A DNA stretch of 53,478 bases from NCBI GenBank assembly GCA_017437965.1, contig JAFRWN010000141.1, forward strand, positions 1 through 53,478, given 5' to 3'. The DNA comes from Lachnospiraceae bacterium. GTDB lineage: Bacteria; Bacillota; Clostridia; Lachnospirales; Lachnospiraceae. A model generated the notes under the pieces. The model made no database searches. It saw nothing but the letters and a program-made list of their open reading frames with translations, and was not told where the DNA came from. A program made the position numbers and the translations under genes. Positions 30,885 to 41,200 of the stretch are shown one piece after another (the first letter of the stretch is position 1; each line of letters starts with the position of its first letter).

Positions 30885-31295
30885 GTGGAAATAAAACGGG
30901 TTTCAGAGGACGATAGAACAGGTGAGTTTATAAATACAGAGTTTTCGGACTATGCGATTGATTGTGGTGTGGCACTTAACTACGAAGAATTCTGCTTTGC
31001 GGCAGAAGATAATGGCAGGATTGTCGGAGTTATCACAGGTCGCGCTTACTACAATGAAGTCCATATCGGAGACTTGATCGTTGGGAAAAAATGCAGAAGA
31101 GACGGAGTCGGAAGCAAGCTGGTTGCCGCCGTTGAAGATGCATTCGCCGGAAAGGGTTATGAAAAGATAGCACTTACGACTTTTGGATTTCAGGCACCGG
31201 AGTTCTACAAAAAGCTGGGCTACGAATTGGAGTTTGTTCGTGAAGACAAAGATCCCAGGCTCAGTAAATATTTTTATATAAAGAAGATTTTATAA
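30885..31295 (+). CDS. GNAT-family N-acetyltransferase
   Basis: A 136-residue acetyltransferase starting at GTG 30885 (AGGAGAACAATC upstream). Acetyl-CoA binding is marked by VGKKCRRDGVGSKLVAAVED (the R/Q-x-x-G-x-G/A loop), and the family core by GDLIVG and FYKKLGYELEF. The substrate is unknown. It sits alone in the accessory region. The frame continues behind the stop for 43 codons (to 31427) as another coding-like tail. Confidence 0.85.
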   Translation: MEIKRVSEDDRTGEFINTEFSDYAIDCGVALNYEEFCFAAEDNGRIVGVITGRAYYNEVHIGDLIVGKKCRRDGVGSKLVAAVEDAFAGKGYEKIALTTFGFQAPEFYKKLGYELEFVREDKDPRLSKYFYIKKIL

Positions 31296-31439
31296 GAGAA
31301 TGAAATCGTATTTGAAAAGCTGATGTTTACAGGACTTCTTGATGATGAGGCTCATGACAATTTTGCGACTTTTAACGAAACTGAAAAGTCATACCGCTGC
31401 ATGGCTAGTAAAAATGTAAAAAAATAATTTACAAATCGC

Positions 31440-31468
31440 TTGATGTTTTCTTATTATTAGCATATAAT
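31440..31468 (+). promoter_or_regulatory. Promoter of the XRE-ImmA-PIN module
   Basis: TTGATG (31440-31445), 17-base spacer, TATAAT (31463-31468), 28 bases before the first ATG. The surrounding TAATAATATTAATAATA stretch is highly AT-rich. Confidence 0.7.
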
Positions 31469-31496
31469 AATATTAATAATAGGAAGGGAGGTCATC

Positions 31497-31865
31497 ATGA
31501 TGAGGTTTGATGAGTTATTTGAACATAGAAGCCTGGTGGCTTCAAAATTAAAAGATTGTATACGTGATAAAGGTTTTACAAAGGTATCTTTTGCGAAAAA
31601 GGCGGAGATATCGCGTCCTACACTCGATAAGCTCTTGAATGGTAGCATAGATAGCAAGACCACATTTGACCGCCATCTTCAGAAAATCTTGAAAGTGATG
31701 AATATGTCGGTTGATGAGCTTATGCTCTATTCTGTGCAGCAGAGCAGGCCGGTGGAGGTGGTTTATTCGCAAAATGCACCTGAAGATCACGAGATGAGTG
31801 ATATTGCAAGAAAGCAATATGATCTTTTGCTGGATATCATTGATCTGTGCGCCGTATATTATTAG
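31497..31865 (+). CDS. XRE-family repressor, first gene of XRE-ImmA-PIN module
   Basis: A 122-residue protein with an N-terminal helix-turn-helix (LKDCIRDKGFTKVSFAKKAE, ISRPTLDKLLNGSIDSKTTF, KILKVMNMSVDELM) and a ~45-residue tail without a recognised domain. GGGAGG precedes ATG 31497 (a second ATG follows directly). In ImmR/ImmA systems an XRE repressor is cleaved by the neighbouring metalloprotease; the 12-base gap to the protease gene suggests the same relation here. It likely represses its own promoter at 31440. Confidence 0.85.
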   Translation: MMRFDELFEHRSLVASKLKDCIRDKGFTKVSFAKKAEISRPTLDKLLNGSIDSKTTFDRHLQKILKVMNMSVDELMLYSVQQSRPVEVVYSQNAPEDHEMSDIARKQYDLLLDIIDLCAVYY

Positions 31866-31877
31866 GAGGGCATGGAC

Positions 31878-32660
31878 ATGAGCGAGATTATCACATCATC
31901 GAATATTGATCTTGTTATACAAAAGAATAGAGAAATAGCCGAGGAAGTATCTGCGCAGGCACTGAAGTTACAAACGAACACATCGATAATGAGGGTTGCT
32001 TCTATGCCTCAGCTTGCGATTCTGATACTTCAGGGCTTCGGATTGATTCAAATACCAATAGAAGACAAATACTGGAGCGGTGCCATTTATGTCAAGGAAA
32101 GCAAGATCATTCCGGTCATAAATACAGCATTACCGCGCGCAAATCAGTATTTTACAGCATGGCATGAAATATATCATTTGTTGTTTGACAGGGTATCATT
32201 TGATCATATTATCGAGAATGATAATATGATGGAAGAAAGAAAAGCAGAGTATTTTGCAGCGTGTATGTTACTTCAGGGGGTTGACAGATACTTTAGGAAT
32301 CTTCCGGCAATGGATATAGTATCTAAGGTTCTGTACTGTATGTCGGCTTTTCAGGCTCCATATAAAGCTGTACTGATATCGCTTTATGAAGATGCTGTAC
32401 GTAGTGACAACGAGAAACTTAAAAGCAGGATAAAGGAAATAATAGATTTAAAGATTGATGATATACCGGAGCGGTTTAGGAGTCTTGGGCTTGACGACAG
32501 TCTTGTCATGCCCTCATATGTGGTCAATACCTCATATCTTCGTGAGCAGATAAAAAAGAGCGAAGAAGCGAATCCCGAATTAAAATATCATGGAGATAAT
32601 GAGGTTTTTCTTGATAATATTATGAAAGAAATCCAGGTGATTGCGAGGGCGAGTCGGTGA
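31878..32660 (+). CDS. ImmA/IrrE-type metallopeptidase
   Basis: A 260-residue protein with the zinc protease motif HEIYH (H96, H100 in AWHEIYHLLFDR) and a downstream glutamate in EERKAEYFAACML (near 123) that would be the third ligand. Family members cleave XRE-type repressors after DNA damage or other signals. ATG 31878 fits AGGAGG (8 bases) better than ATG 31872. The C-terminal ~100 residues are charged and helical without a known domain. The gene ends in a GTGA overlap with the PIN-like gene, so the two are translationally coupled. Confidence 0.85.
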   Translation: MSEIITSSNIDLVIQKNREIAEEVSAQALKLQTNTSIMRVASMPQLAILILQGFGLIQIPIEDKYWSGAIYVKESKIIPVINTALPRANQYFTAWHEIYHLLFDRVSFDHIIENDNMMEERKAEYFAACMLLQGVDRYFRNLPAMDIVSKVLYCMSAFQAPYKAVLISLYEDAVRSDNEKLKSRIKEIIDLKIDDIPERFRSLGLDDSLVMPSYVVNTSYLREQIKKSEEANPELKYHGDNEVFLDNIMKEIQVIARASR

Positions 32661-33496
32661 TAAGGATAGAAGAAATTACAAAGATAAACAAGAAGAACAT
32701 TGCGATTCTGGATACTTCTTCTATTTCATTTATGCAAGGTTTACAGAATAAAGGAATCAAGCTTGATAGCATCTTGGAAGATTACGAGTTAATTCTGATA
32801 CCCGGATGGGTTTTGACGGAAATTGAGGATGCTCCGGGACGGGCAGAATTTGTTCAGAAACTGATAGATGACGGATATCCGATTCACTCCATCGCCGAGA
32901 AGACTTATTCTGAGCTTACAGGATATGAAGAAGGAAATCTTTACCAGATAGTGCTGGCATCAGTATCTATGTTAGTGAGGGTGAAATCATATTTACGCAG
33001 ATTCGTTGAAAGGAAAGATCCGCTGGATATGGAAGCCTATGCCGAATGGATCAAAAAGCTTTATGATGAATGGCCTATACCCGGTGAATCATTAACAAAC
33101 GGCAGAATAAAAAAGAAAAATGCCGGAGAGATATCAATTACCATCCTGGGAGAGATTGTTTCATGGTATTATCCGGAAACAGAAGCGCTTACGGTTTATT
33201 CCCAGGATAGCGATGCCTATATATTTCATATGGAAGCGGAAGCAAGCTTAAGGAAATTGTTTGCTTTACGGACACCGGTGCCTGTTTCATATAAGAGCAA
33301 TGATTGTATACTGTGTCAGTTGTTTCGATATGGGGAGATTAATGAGAGTGATATTTCTGCATGCAGAAAGGATGAACGTAAAATTACTTTCAGCAAGGAA
33401 CAGCCGGATCATTCTGTGGTATTAGTGACAGAAATGGTGGATAATGACTTATTTATAGAGCTGATAAAGGATGAAGCGGTTCATATTATATTTTGA
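32657..33496 (+). CDS. PIN-like nuclease domain protein, putative effector
   Basis: A 279-residue protein starting at GTG 32657, overlapping the protease stop. Acidic residues fall in the order expected of a PIN ribonuclease: D19 in IAILDTSSISF, E55 in PGWVLTEIED, E158 in NAGEISITIL, and D184/D186 in TVYSQDSDAYIF. A helical insert of ~65 residues (about 90-155) separates the second and third. The C-terminal ~75 residues are unrecognised. The fold assignment is by motif only. As third gene of an XRE-protease operon it is the likely toxic or antiphage effector, kept in check by the upstream genes; that role is inference. Confidence 0.6.
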   Translation: MIRIEEITKINKKNIAILDTSSISFMQGLQNKGIKLDSILEDYELILIPGWVLTEIEDAPGRAEFVQKLIDDGYPIHSIAEKTYSELTGYEEGNLYQIVLASVSMLVRVKSYLRRFVERKDPLDMEAYAEWIKKLYDEWPIPGESLTNGRIKKKNAGEISITILGEIVSWYYPETEALTVYSQDSDAYIFHMEAEASLRKLFALRTPVPVSYKSNDCILCQLFRYGEINESDISACRKDERKITFSKEQPDHSVVLVTEMVDNDLFIELIKDEAVHIIF

Positions 33497-33509
33497 GCCA
33501 TGGTATATT

Positions 33510-33587
33510 TGCAAAAGTCATAGGAGTTTTGCAAAAAGACTTGCAAAAGTCATAGGACATATGTTACAATAACTGCAAAAGTCATAG
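33510..33587. repeat. Three TGCAAAAGTCATAG repeats at exact 32-bp spacing
   Basis: Identical 14-mers start at 33510, 33542 and 33574. Copies 1 and 2 extend to a shared 17-mer, TTGCAAAAGTCATAGGA. The 32-bp period equals three helical turns, so all copies face the same side of the helix. Copy 2 covers the -35 of the promoter and copy 3 lies between -10 and the ribosome site of the DUF4143 ATPase gene. This looks like a cooperative operator. Confidence 0.85.
33541..33570 (+). promoter_or_regulatory. Promoter of the DUF4143 ATPase gene
   Basis: TTGCAA (33541-33546), 18-base spacer, TACAAT (33565-33570). Embedded in the repeat array, so occupancy of the repeats should block it. Confidence 0.6.
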
Positions 33588-33604
33588 CACTTTTGGAGGC
33601 AAAT

Positions 33605-34945
33605 ATGTATAGAGAAATATTAAATGATTTAAAACGATGGAAAGACAAGGCTCGAAGAAAGCCACTTATGGTAACGGGTGTAAGACAATGTGGCAAAACA
33701 TATATTGTTGAAGAATTTGCAAAAACGAATTTTGACAGCTATGTTTATTTGAACTTTGAAACAGAAAACACTCTTTCCGCTATCTTTGATTTTGATTTTA
33801 ATGTTAATAGAATAATAACGGAGATAGAAAGGCATTACAAAACAAAGATCGTTCCGGGAAAGACACTTGTGTTTTTTGATGAAATCCAGGAATGCCCCAG
33901 GGCAATTACATCCTTAAAATATTTCTGCGAAAATATGAATGAACTTCATTTGATCTGTGCCGGCTCTTTACTTGGGGTTGCGGTAAAAGAAGATAAGATT
34001 TCATTCCCTGTTGGAAAAGTGAACAGGTTACAGCTTTATCCAATGAGTTTTAAAGAATTCGTCATAGCAAATGACAGAGCAGATCTGATCGAAATTTTTG
34101 ATAAATGGCCTGTGGACAGACCTGTGCCGGACTTATACTCGGTTCCCTTAAAAAAACTTTTGAAGGAATATTATATTGTCGGAGGAATGCCGGAGGTTGT
34201 AAAAGCGTGGGTGAATACTCATGACGTAGATGAAGTAGAAGAAATACAAAACGAAATCCTTAATGACTATGCGGATGGCTTTTCTAAACATGCACCTAAC
34301 AGTGAAATTCCTAAGATAAGATGGATATGGGATTCGGTCCCTGTTCAGCTTGCAAAGGAGAATAATAAGTTTGTATTTTCACATGTGAAGGAAGGAAAAA
34401 GGTCCTCGGAGCTTGAAGATGCGCTTGAATGGCTTTCTGATGCCGGGTTAATAACAAAGGTTGAATTGGTAGAAAAACCTGAAATCCCTTTATCAGGTTT
34501 TGCAGATAAGACATATTTTAAGGTTTATATGTCAGATATAGGACTTCTTAGGGCTAAATCAAGAGTGTCTGTTGAAACGATTATGGAGGAATCGCTTCTT
34601 TTTACAAAGTATAAAGGTGCCTTTGCTGAAAACTATGTCTTAAATGAATTAAAATTTTTACAAAAAGAGCCATACTTCTGGCGGTCAGGAAATACTGCGG
34701 AATTGGATTTCCTTTATGATGAAAAAGGTGAAATAGTTCCTGTGGAAGTAAAAGCTGCTGACAATACACAGGCCAAAAGTTACAGGCAATTCTGTAAAAA
34801 GTATGGACCGCGTAACGGAATCAAACTTTCAAGGAAAAATATAGCTGAAAATGTATATGAAAACACAAGAACTTTCAGTATTCCGTTGTATTTGTGCTGG
34901 AACATTGATTATTACATCTATTCGCCTGTTTCAGTAAAAATGTAA
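33605..34945 (+). CDS. AAA ATPase with C-terminal DUF4143 domain
   Basis: A 446-residue protein. N-terminal AAA_14-type ATPase: Walker A TGVRQCGKTYIVE and Walker B TLVFFDEIQECPRA. C-terminal DUF4143 with a nuclease-like fold signature (YFWRSGNTAELDFLYDEKGE then VPVEVKAADNTQ). These proteins are abundant, often in many copies per genome; their function is unsettled, and a role in defence or in contact with mobile DNA has been suggested. ATG 33605 (GGAGG upstream, 6-base spacing) is preferred over TTG 33593. Single gene with the iterated operator in front; no terminator seen behind it. Confidence 0.88.
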   Translation: MYREILNDLKRWKDKARRKPLMVTGVRQCGKTYIVEEFAKTNFDSYVYLNFETENTLSAIFDFDFNVNRIITEIERHYKTKIVPGKTLVFFDEIQECPRAITSLKYFCENMNELHLICAGSLLGVAVKEDKISFPVGKVNRLQLYPMSFKEFVIANDRADLIEIFDKWPVDRPVPDLYSVPLKKLLKEYYIVGGMPEVVKAWVNTHDVDEVEEIQNEILNDYADGFSKHAPNSEIPKIRWIWDSVPVQLAKENNKFVFSHVKEGKRSSELEDALEWLSDAGLITKVELVEKPEIPLSGFADKTYFKVYMSDIGLLRAKSRVSVETIMEESLLFTKYKGAFAENYVLNELKFLQKEPYFWRSGNTAELDFLYDEKGEIVPVEVKAADNTQAKSYRQFCKKYGPRNGIKLSRKNIAENVYENTRTFSIPLYLCWNIDYYIYSPVSVKM

Positions 34946-34981
34946 ACCACATTCTGAACTCGGAAAATTTCAACAAAAACC

Positions 34982-35010
34982 TTGACAATCGCGTTTCCGG
35001 GTGGTATAAA
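34982..35010 (+). promoter_or_regulatory. Strong promoter upstream of the MBG protein
   Basis: TTGACA (34982-34987), 17-base spacer ending in TGG, TATAAA (35005-35010). Predicted start near 35017, about 264 bases before the coding start. Confidence 0.75.
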
Positions 35011-35198
35011 GTAAATGTCAAAGTAGGTGAAGTATGCCCTTTTATGCCCTTTGGGGCGTTTTGAGAGTGAATTGCACCGCTTATGACAAATACCACGAGG
35101 GGACTTGACTGTACAATGTTCAATTATTTAAAAACCTTACAGACAGAGACAGACAGGATAAGTCTGCCCTCATGCTCAAATTCTATAATGGACATAAT
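35011..35198 (+). promoter_or_regulatory. Long untranslated leader, possible attenuator or regulatory RNA
   Basis: The ~180 bases between the promoter and the terminator at 35199 carry no gene. Possible local pairings are TGCCC...GGGGC around 35036-35061 and repeated CAGACAG segments at 35140-35156 facing GTCTG at 35162. Promoter, folded leader, terminator and then a gene is the layout of transcriptional attenuation. I do not recognise any known riboswitch core. A free-standing ~220-nt RNA is equally possible. Confidence 0.4.
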
Positions 35199-35236
35199 AC
35201 GCTCTACGGACTAATTGCGCCCGCAGAGCGTTTTTT
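35199..35236 (+). terminator. Terminator inside the MBG leader
   Basis: ACGCTCT pairs with AGAGCGT (with GCG-type inner pairing) and is followed by TTTTTT. It lies 45 bases before the start of the MBG gene, so that gene is expressed only by readthrough or from an unseen promoter. Confidence 0.75.
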
Positions 35237-35280
35237 GTTATAAATCTACATATATATAATATATGGAAAGGACTAATAAT

Positions 35281-38200
35281 ATGAAGGGACAAAGATTAAT
35301 TCGATTAAGACGAATTACCGCGTTCATCTGTGTAGTGCTGATGCTGTTTGGTGCCATGCCTGCGCATTTGTTCGAGGGTGTATTCGGCACGGATAATGTC
35401 GCTAAGGCAATAGAGGCGAGGCCTTCGGCAACGGTTGTTACCGCACCCGAAGCTGCTTACGCAGACGGCGAGGACTGTATCCGTTTTACGGGCGAAGACC
35501 GGGAACTTGTTACAGCAGGTGAGGCTGAGAACGGAGATATGCAGTACATACTCTGGGATAATGGTGTAAATGCACCCGGTTCTGATGAAAACTGGAGTGA
35601 CGAAATCCCTGTGGGTACCGCTCTCGGAACATACTATGTATGGTACAAGGCTGTCGGAGACGGAGCGTTTTATATTGACTCGGAACCGAAATGTATTCCG
35701 GTTGAAATTGATTATGCAAGGCGTGTAATTGCATTTAATGATGATAGCGTTGATCCGGATTTCATCCAGAGCATGACCGTTGTTGATCCGGAAGATGAGG
35801 ACGAAGTTATTGAAGTTGATTTCGATTATCCGATGTTCTATGTCGGTGAAAAGGTTGAAATTGTTTCTTCGGCGATGCTTGATTTTTATGTGGGTAAATT
35901 AAAAAATAAAAATGCAATATCAACCTTAAAGACCAAAATGGAGGATGGTGATGAAACAATCTATACCTATACCTTTACTATGCCGGATAAGGCTATTACA
36001 GTAAAGCATCCTCATGATTTTACAATTTCACCTGATGAAGATGAATCATCACCGTTCTTTAAGTACGGCTGCGCAAATGAAAACGGATCTTTGAAGACAA
36101 TCTATACTTTGTCAGCCGAAGACACGGTTTATTCAGGTGAAGCAGTGACTGCTTCTGTTATTGAAAGTGAAGTCACGATTCCTGAGGAACTTGAGCTTAG
36201 TCGTGGTGAAATAAGCTATTATAATAGTGGAAATACATTGCTTTCGGAGGCACCTGTAGAAGCAGGTACTTACATTGCTAAAGTTACAGTTTCAAGTGCC
36301 TTGGGCGAAAGAACGCTTGAGAAAGAGTTCACTATCGCTCCAAAGAGTTTTACCAGTGGTGATATTTTTATTAGTATTTCTAATTCTGAAAAAACATATG
36401 ATGGCACTGCGCCTACCTACTCAGTAGATTTTGATTGCAATGTTCAGGATGATGGAGTCGTTGGAACAGAACCGCACCTCTCATATGGTGATGACTATAT
36501 AATTACTGTAAATCCCGACAAGGTAATAGTTGGGAATTATACTATAAGAATTTCTGGTATTAATAACTATAAGGATTACAGGGAATTTTCTTATGCAATT
36601 ACCGAAGCTGACGTAGCAGATCAGATCACTTTCACGGTAAATAACAAGACCTACGATGGTGCCGTGTATAATAATGAAGGACAGCTTATTTCAGTTACAG
36701 CTGAGGAAGGTTCTCTTGCAGAGTCACTTCTTGCTGATGCGGAAAACACTGATGTTGTAATTGAATTTTATAACTATGATGAGAATGCTTCCAATAACAA
36801 CTATTGTGGAAATGAGCCTATTGAACCTGTAAACGCAGGCAAATATGTTGCAAAGCTTACCATTACAAACAATAATTATACTGAAATCGTTAAGTACAGA
36901 GAGTTTGAAATTGAAAAGGCAGTTGTAACGGTTGCACCGGTAGTGAAAGAGTTTTACTATGGTACAAAGAAATTAGCAGAACTCGAAACTGTTGATAATT
37001 TCACATATACCTGTGAAATAGGATTTGATATGTCAAATCTTCCTAATAATTATTTCAAGGTATACTTTGGGGATACCCCTGTTTCAGCTGATAGAATTTT
37101 TGAAAATGCAGATAATGATTCGTTTATTGATGCAGGTCAGTATACCTATGAGTTTAATGCAGATGCTGAACTGCCTGATTATATGAATAACTACGAGCTT
37201 GTCTGGACAGAAGAGGGAACAGGAAATGGCCTTAGTGTAAATATGGTTGAACTTAATGCTGATCGTTTTACTGTTACACAGGGAAATAATCCCACATACA
37301 ATGGAAACGAGCAGTCTCCGGATTTCTTCTTTGTTGATACTTTGACAAGTGAAGTGCTGGTTACTTGGGCAAATAATACGGAAAGCAGTGTCGGTGTTAG
37401 AAGAACTGGTATATTTGGTGTTGAAGGTGCAGAGACTGATGCAGGTACTGGTTATGAGATGATTATAACGCCTGACTGCGAGCATAATTATATCGGATTG
37501 TTCAGCTTTGGTTACGTCATTAATCCGCTTTCTATCGGTGATGGAACTCAGATGGCTAACGGATTTACCTTCGGGTTGGTTGACGATTCTTTGACTTACA
37601 ACGGTGAAAATCAGGAACCTGAGGTGAGCAGTTTTACATATGCTTCAGGAAATATTAATCTTGAACCTGCTTTGGACATCGATTACGAGTTTGATACGGA
37701 TTCCGCAAAAATCGTCGGTGATGAATATAGCTATACCGTAACAGGAAAAGGAAATTACACCGGCAGCTTCACGGGAACATGGTCAATTGACCAAGAAAAT
37801 GCCGGTAATGTAAACAGCATAGTTATAGGGGCTCAAAGCATAGTGTATAACGGCTCCAATTATGATGCCGCAAACATAGAGCTTTCAGTAGCTGGTACAG
37901 ACCCCTTGTCGGCAGACGTTCTTAATGATGCTAACAATAAAACTAATAACGGAACAATAACTTACAAATATGTAGGTACCGGTGATACACAGTATGATGA
38001 AAGCACTACCGCTCCTGAAAATATCGGTACATATAAAGTAACGGCTGAAATTACTACCGACAATATTAAAGGCACAGTTACTGTTTCGGCAGATTTCAGC
38101 ATTACACAGCTGAAACTAAATGTTTCAATTGCAAATGTGTCAAAGGAATTCGGTACTGTTACCGATGGTGCTGTCACAAACGGAGACCACTACAAGTCGG

Positions 38201-41200
38201 CGCGTGCATGGGTTGTAGACGGCGACAATATTACACTTACAAATGCAACTGATAACGGCTATGATCCTACAGCCGATGATCTGGCTGCAGTAAAGGATCT
38301 GGTTGATGTTGTTACTTATGGCGAAAATTATAAGAGCGTAAAAAATGTCGATACTACAAAAGATGATGCCTATTTCCTTAAGGCAGGAACCTATCAGTAT
38401 ACCCTTACCGATAATCACATCGGAAACTTCTCGGTTGAGCTTGTTGGGGAAACAGCATTTACGGTAACAAAGAAAGTATCATCGAGTGGATGGATATTTA
38501 CCGATCCCGCTTATCTGACCTATGACGGAGAGGAAAAAAGGGTTGTAGTTAAATATGATCTGTCTAATCTTTGGCAAGGTTATGATTACATGACAGATGA
38601 GGTGGTTGTCAGTGGAAATATAGCTACCAATGCAGGAACATACAATGTGGTCCTGACACCTGTTGATGCTGAGAATGGTAATATTGATCCTTCAATATGT
38701 ACATATGACAATGCAAAGCATGAATGGACAATTGCCAAGTTTGAAATAAAGGATGGTGATGTTTCGCTCAGTAGTAATGAAGAGTATTACAAAGGCACTC
38801 CTTTGTATCCGAGCATAACTGTAAAGGTTGATCTTGACAGCGACAACTCAACAGAGAAGATTGGGCTTGAAGAAGGCGATGATAAAGACTACACAGTTGC
38901 ATACTATAAGGTTGTTGATAACGTTGAGACCTTGATTAATGCTGATCAGTTTGTGAATGTAGGCAATTACAGAATCAAGGTAACAGGTATCGGTAACTAC
39001 ACTGGAACGATTTCAAAGGACTACACAATCTTGAAATCAGAGCAGCGAGTTTACGTTATACCTGGAAACATCGTTTACGATGGTAAGATTGTTGATGAAA
39101 GCGACTTTACAATCGAAAGTGAAGCAGGCAATCAGATGGGCTCTGTTACTCTTGAATTCTTCACAGGTGCAAATGGTGTCGGCAAGCTTGAACCAGCTCC
39201 GATAAATGCAGGCACTTATTATGTAAGAGCGACAGTTGCAGCCAGTGATAACTACAAAGCAGGTTATTCGAATTATGTTCAGTTCACTATCCAAAAACGT
39301 TGGGTTACCATTACTCCTGCAAAGGATAATAAAGTAACCTACGGTAACAAGGGTGCACTTGATTCTACTGTACTTAAGTATAGCGTAGAGCTTGCAGGAG
39401 AAACCGGAAACACAGGTTTCATCGGTACTGAGAATGATGCCAAGGAACTTTTCGGAGACCTTCTGACAGTAGGTAAGGAGATTTCTACAACCAATGTACA
39501 GCATACGGGTACGGCTGATAACTATGATGTAACAATCGCAACCAACGATGCAGGAACATATGAGTATGAAGATTTCAGAAGCGAGAAGCAGATAGGTGAG
39601 ATAACAGATTCTACGCACACGGCTCTTCCATTTAATGGTCGTTATAAGTATGGATACAGCTTCCAGCTTTATACACCCGATGAGATAGGACATGCTCACG
39701 CTATCGATAGTATCTCGTATCATGTTCAAGGAACAGATAACCTTGCTCATAAATTCGACATCTATCTGATGGATGTGGACACAAATTTCACTCTTTATGC
39801 TGGATATGAGGATTATTTTAAAGCAGATATTATGACCAAGGTCTACTCGACTGATGGATATACGTTTACAACAGGCTGGAATGAGTTTAAGTTTAACAGC
39901 GATTATTCTCATGAGCCAGGTAAGCAGGTGCTCGTATTGTTTGTAAACAAAACGGGTTCATTTAATAATAACAATTTGCAATTTTCCACTTTTGGTTCAG
40001 AATTAAACAATATATATAATTACTCTGATTCTGATCAATATGATTTTAACGTTCCAGAACAACAGCTCTATGAAAAAACTAATAATTATAAAAACGTCAT
40101 CAAGCTTGGTTTGGCAGGATTACAGATAAGCGACAGTCATCCTAACTATGAGCTTGTTCTTGAAAACCCTGACAACAACGTGTTCACGGTTGAGAAGAAA
40201 GATCTCTCCACTGCAAACATTACACTTAAGATCGGCAGGAACAAGAATGGTTCGGATGCAATTGCAGTAACAAATAATACTGTAAGCTTTGATTCAAACA
40301 GGTACTATGTATTCTATGATGTAAATGATTCTAAAGATAATGATTCAATTATCACTGAAAATGATTATGAAGCATTTACTTCATACAGCTGGAAAGTTCA
40401 GCCGGGTACATATGAGTATGAGTTTGATGCAGAAGACAATGGTAACTACACCGGTGAGCCTGTTGTTAAAGAATGGACAATAACAAACAGGCAGATGGCA
40501 GTTACTGTTGAGGTTGCAGAAGGCAACTTTACCTACACTGGTGAAGCTTTCGATGAAAGCAAGCTCAGTGTTACCACAGGGGTAGGTCTTAATAAAGAGG
40601 AACTTACCGCTCCTAACTACACGATAACCTACAAGTACAGGAAGAGCGGCACAGAAGATGACTTCGTGGCAGGTGCACCTGTAAATGCAGGCGAATACGA
40701 AGTAAGCGCGGAAATTACTGCGAACGGTACATTATTTAATGTAACTACCGCAACCCTTACAATTGAGAAGAAGACAATTACATTTGTGCCGACTGCAACT
40801 TCATATACCAAGGTATATGGAGAGGACGATCCCGAGTATGGTTATACATTTACAGGTATTGTTGATGCAGATGCCGGTAAGGAAATCTATACCGGAACGA
40901 TCTCAAGACTTAACGCAGCAGCCCATGAGGATGCTAATCTCTACACTAATGAAAAGTTTGATGTAAGCGGTCTCGCACTCACCGAAGAGGGTGCAGTGAA
41001 CTACGTTATCGGACCTTATTCGACATACTTCACGCTTGATATCAAGCCGTGCCAGATCAAGCCCGAGAACCTCATCATCAAGACTCCCAAGATTGCCTAC
41101 ACCGGAAGCTTAAGGAATGTTGAGTATGAAGTGGTTGTAAACGGCAAGACCGTTCCCGCAAGCGCATATGACGTGAGCGGCAACACAGGCAAGAAGGTAG

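Noticed and set aside
33510..33587. CRISPR array
   Set aside because: Repeats are 14 bp with 18-bp spacers, only three copies, placed on a promoter, and no cas genes are present; an operator explains it better.
35090..35140. Second promoter TTGACT...TTAAAA in the MBG leader
   Set aside because: Poor -10, and the stronger promoter at 34982 already explains the unit.
39037..39912. 291-residue frame on the minus strand
   Set aside because: Lies wholly opposite the MBG gene, with a composition explained by its repeats and no ribosome site; shadow frame.
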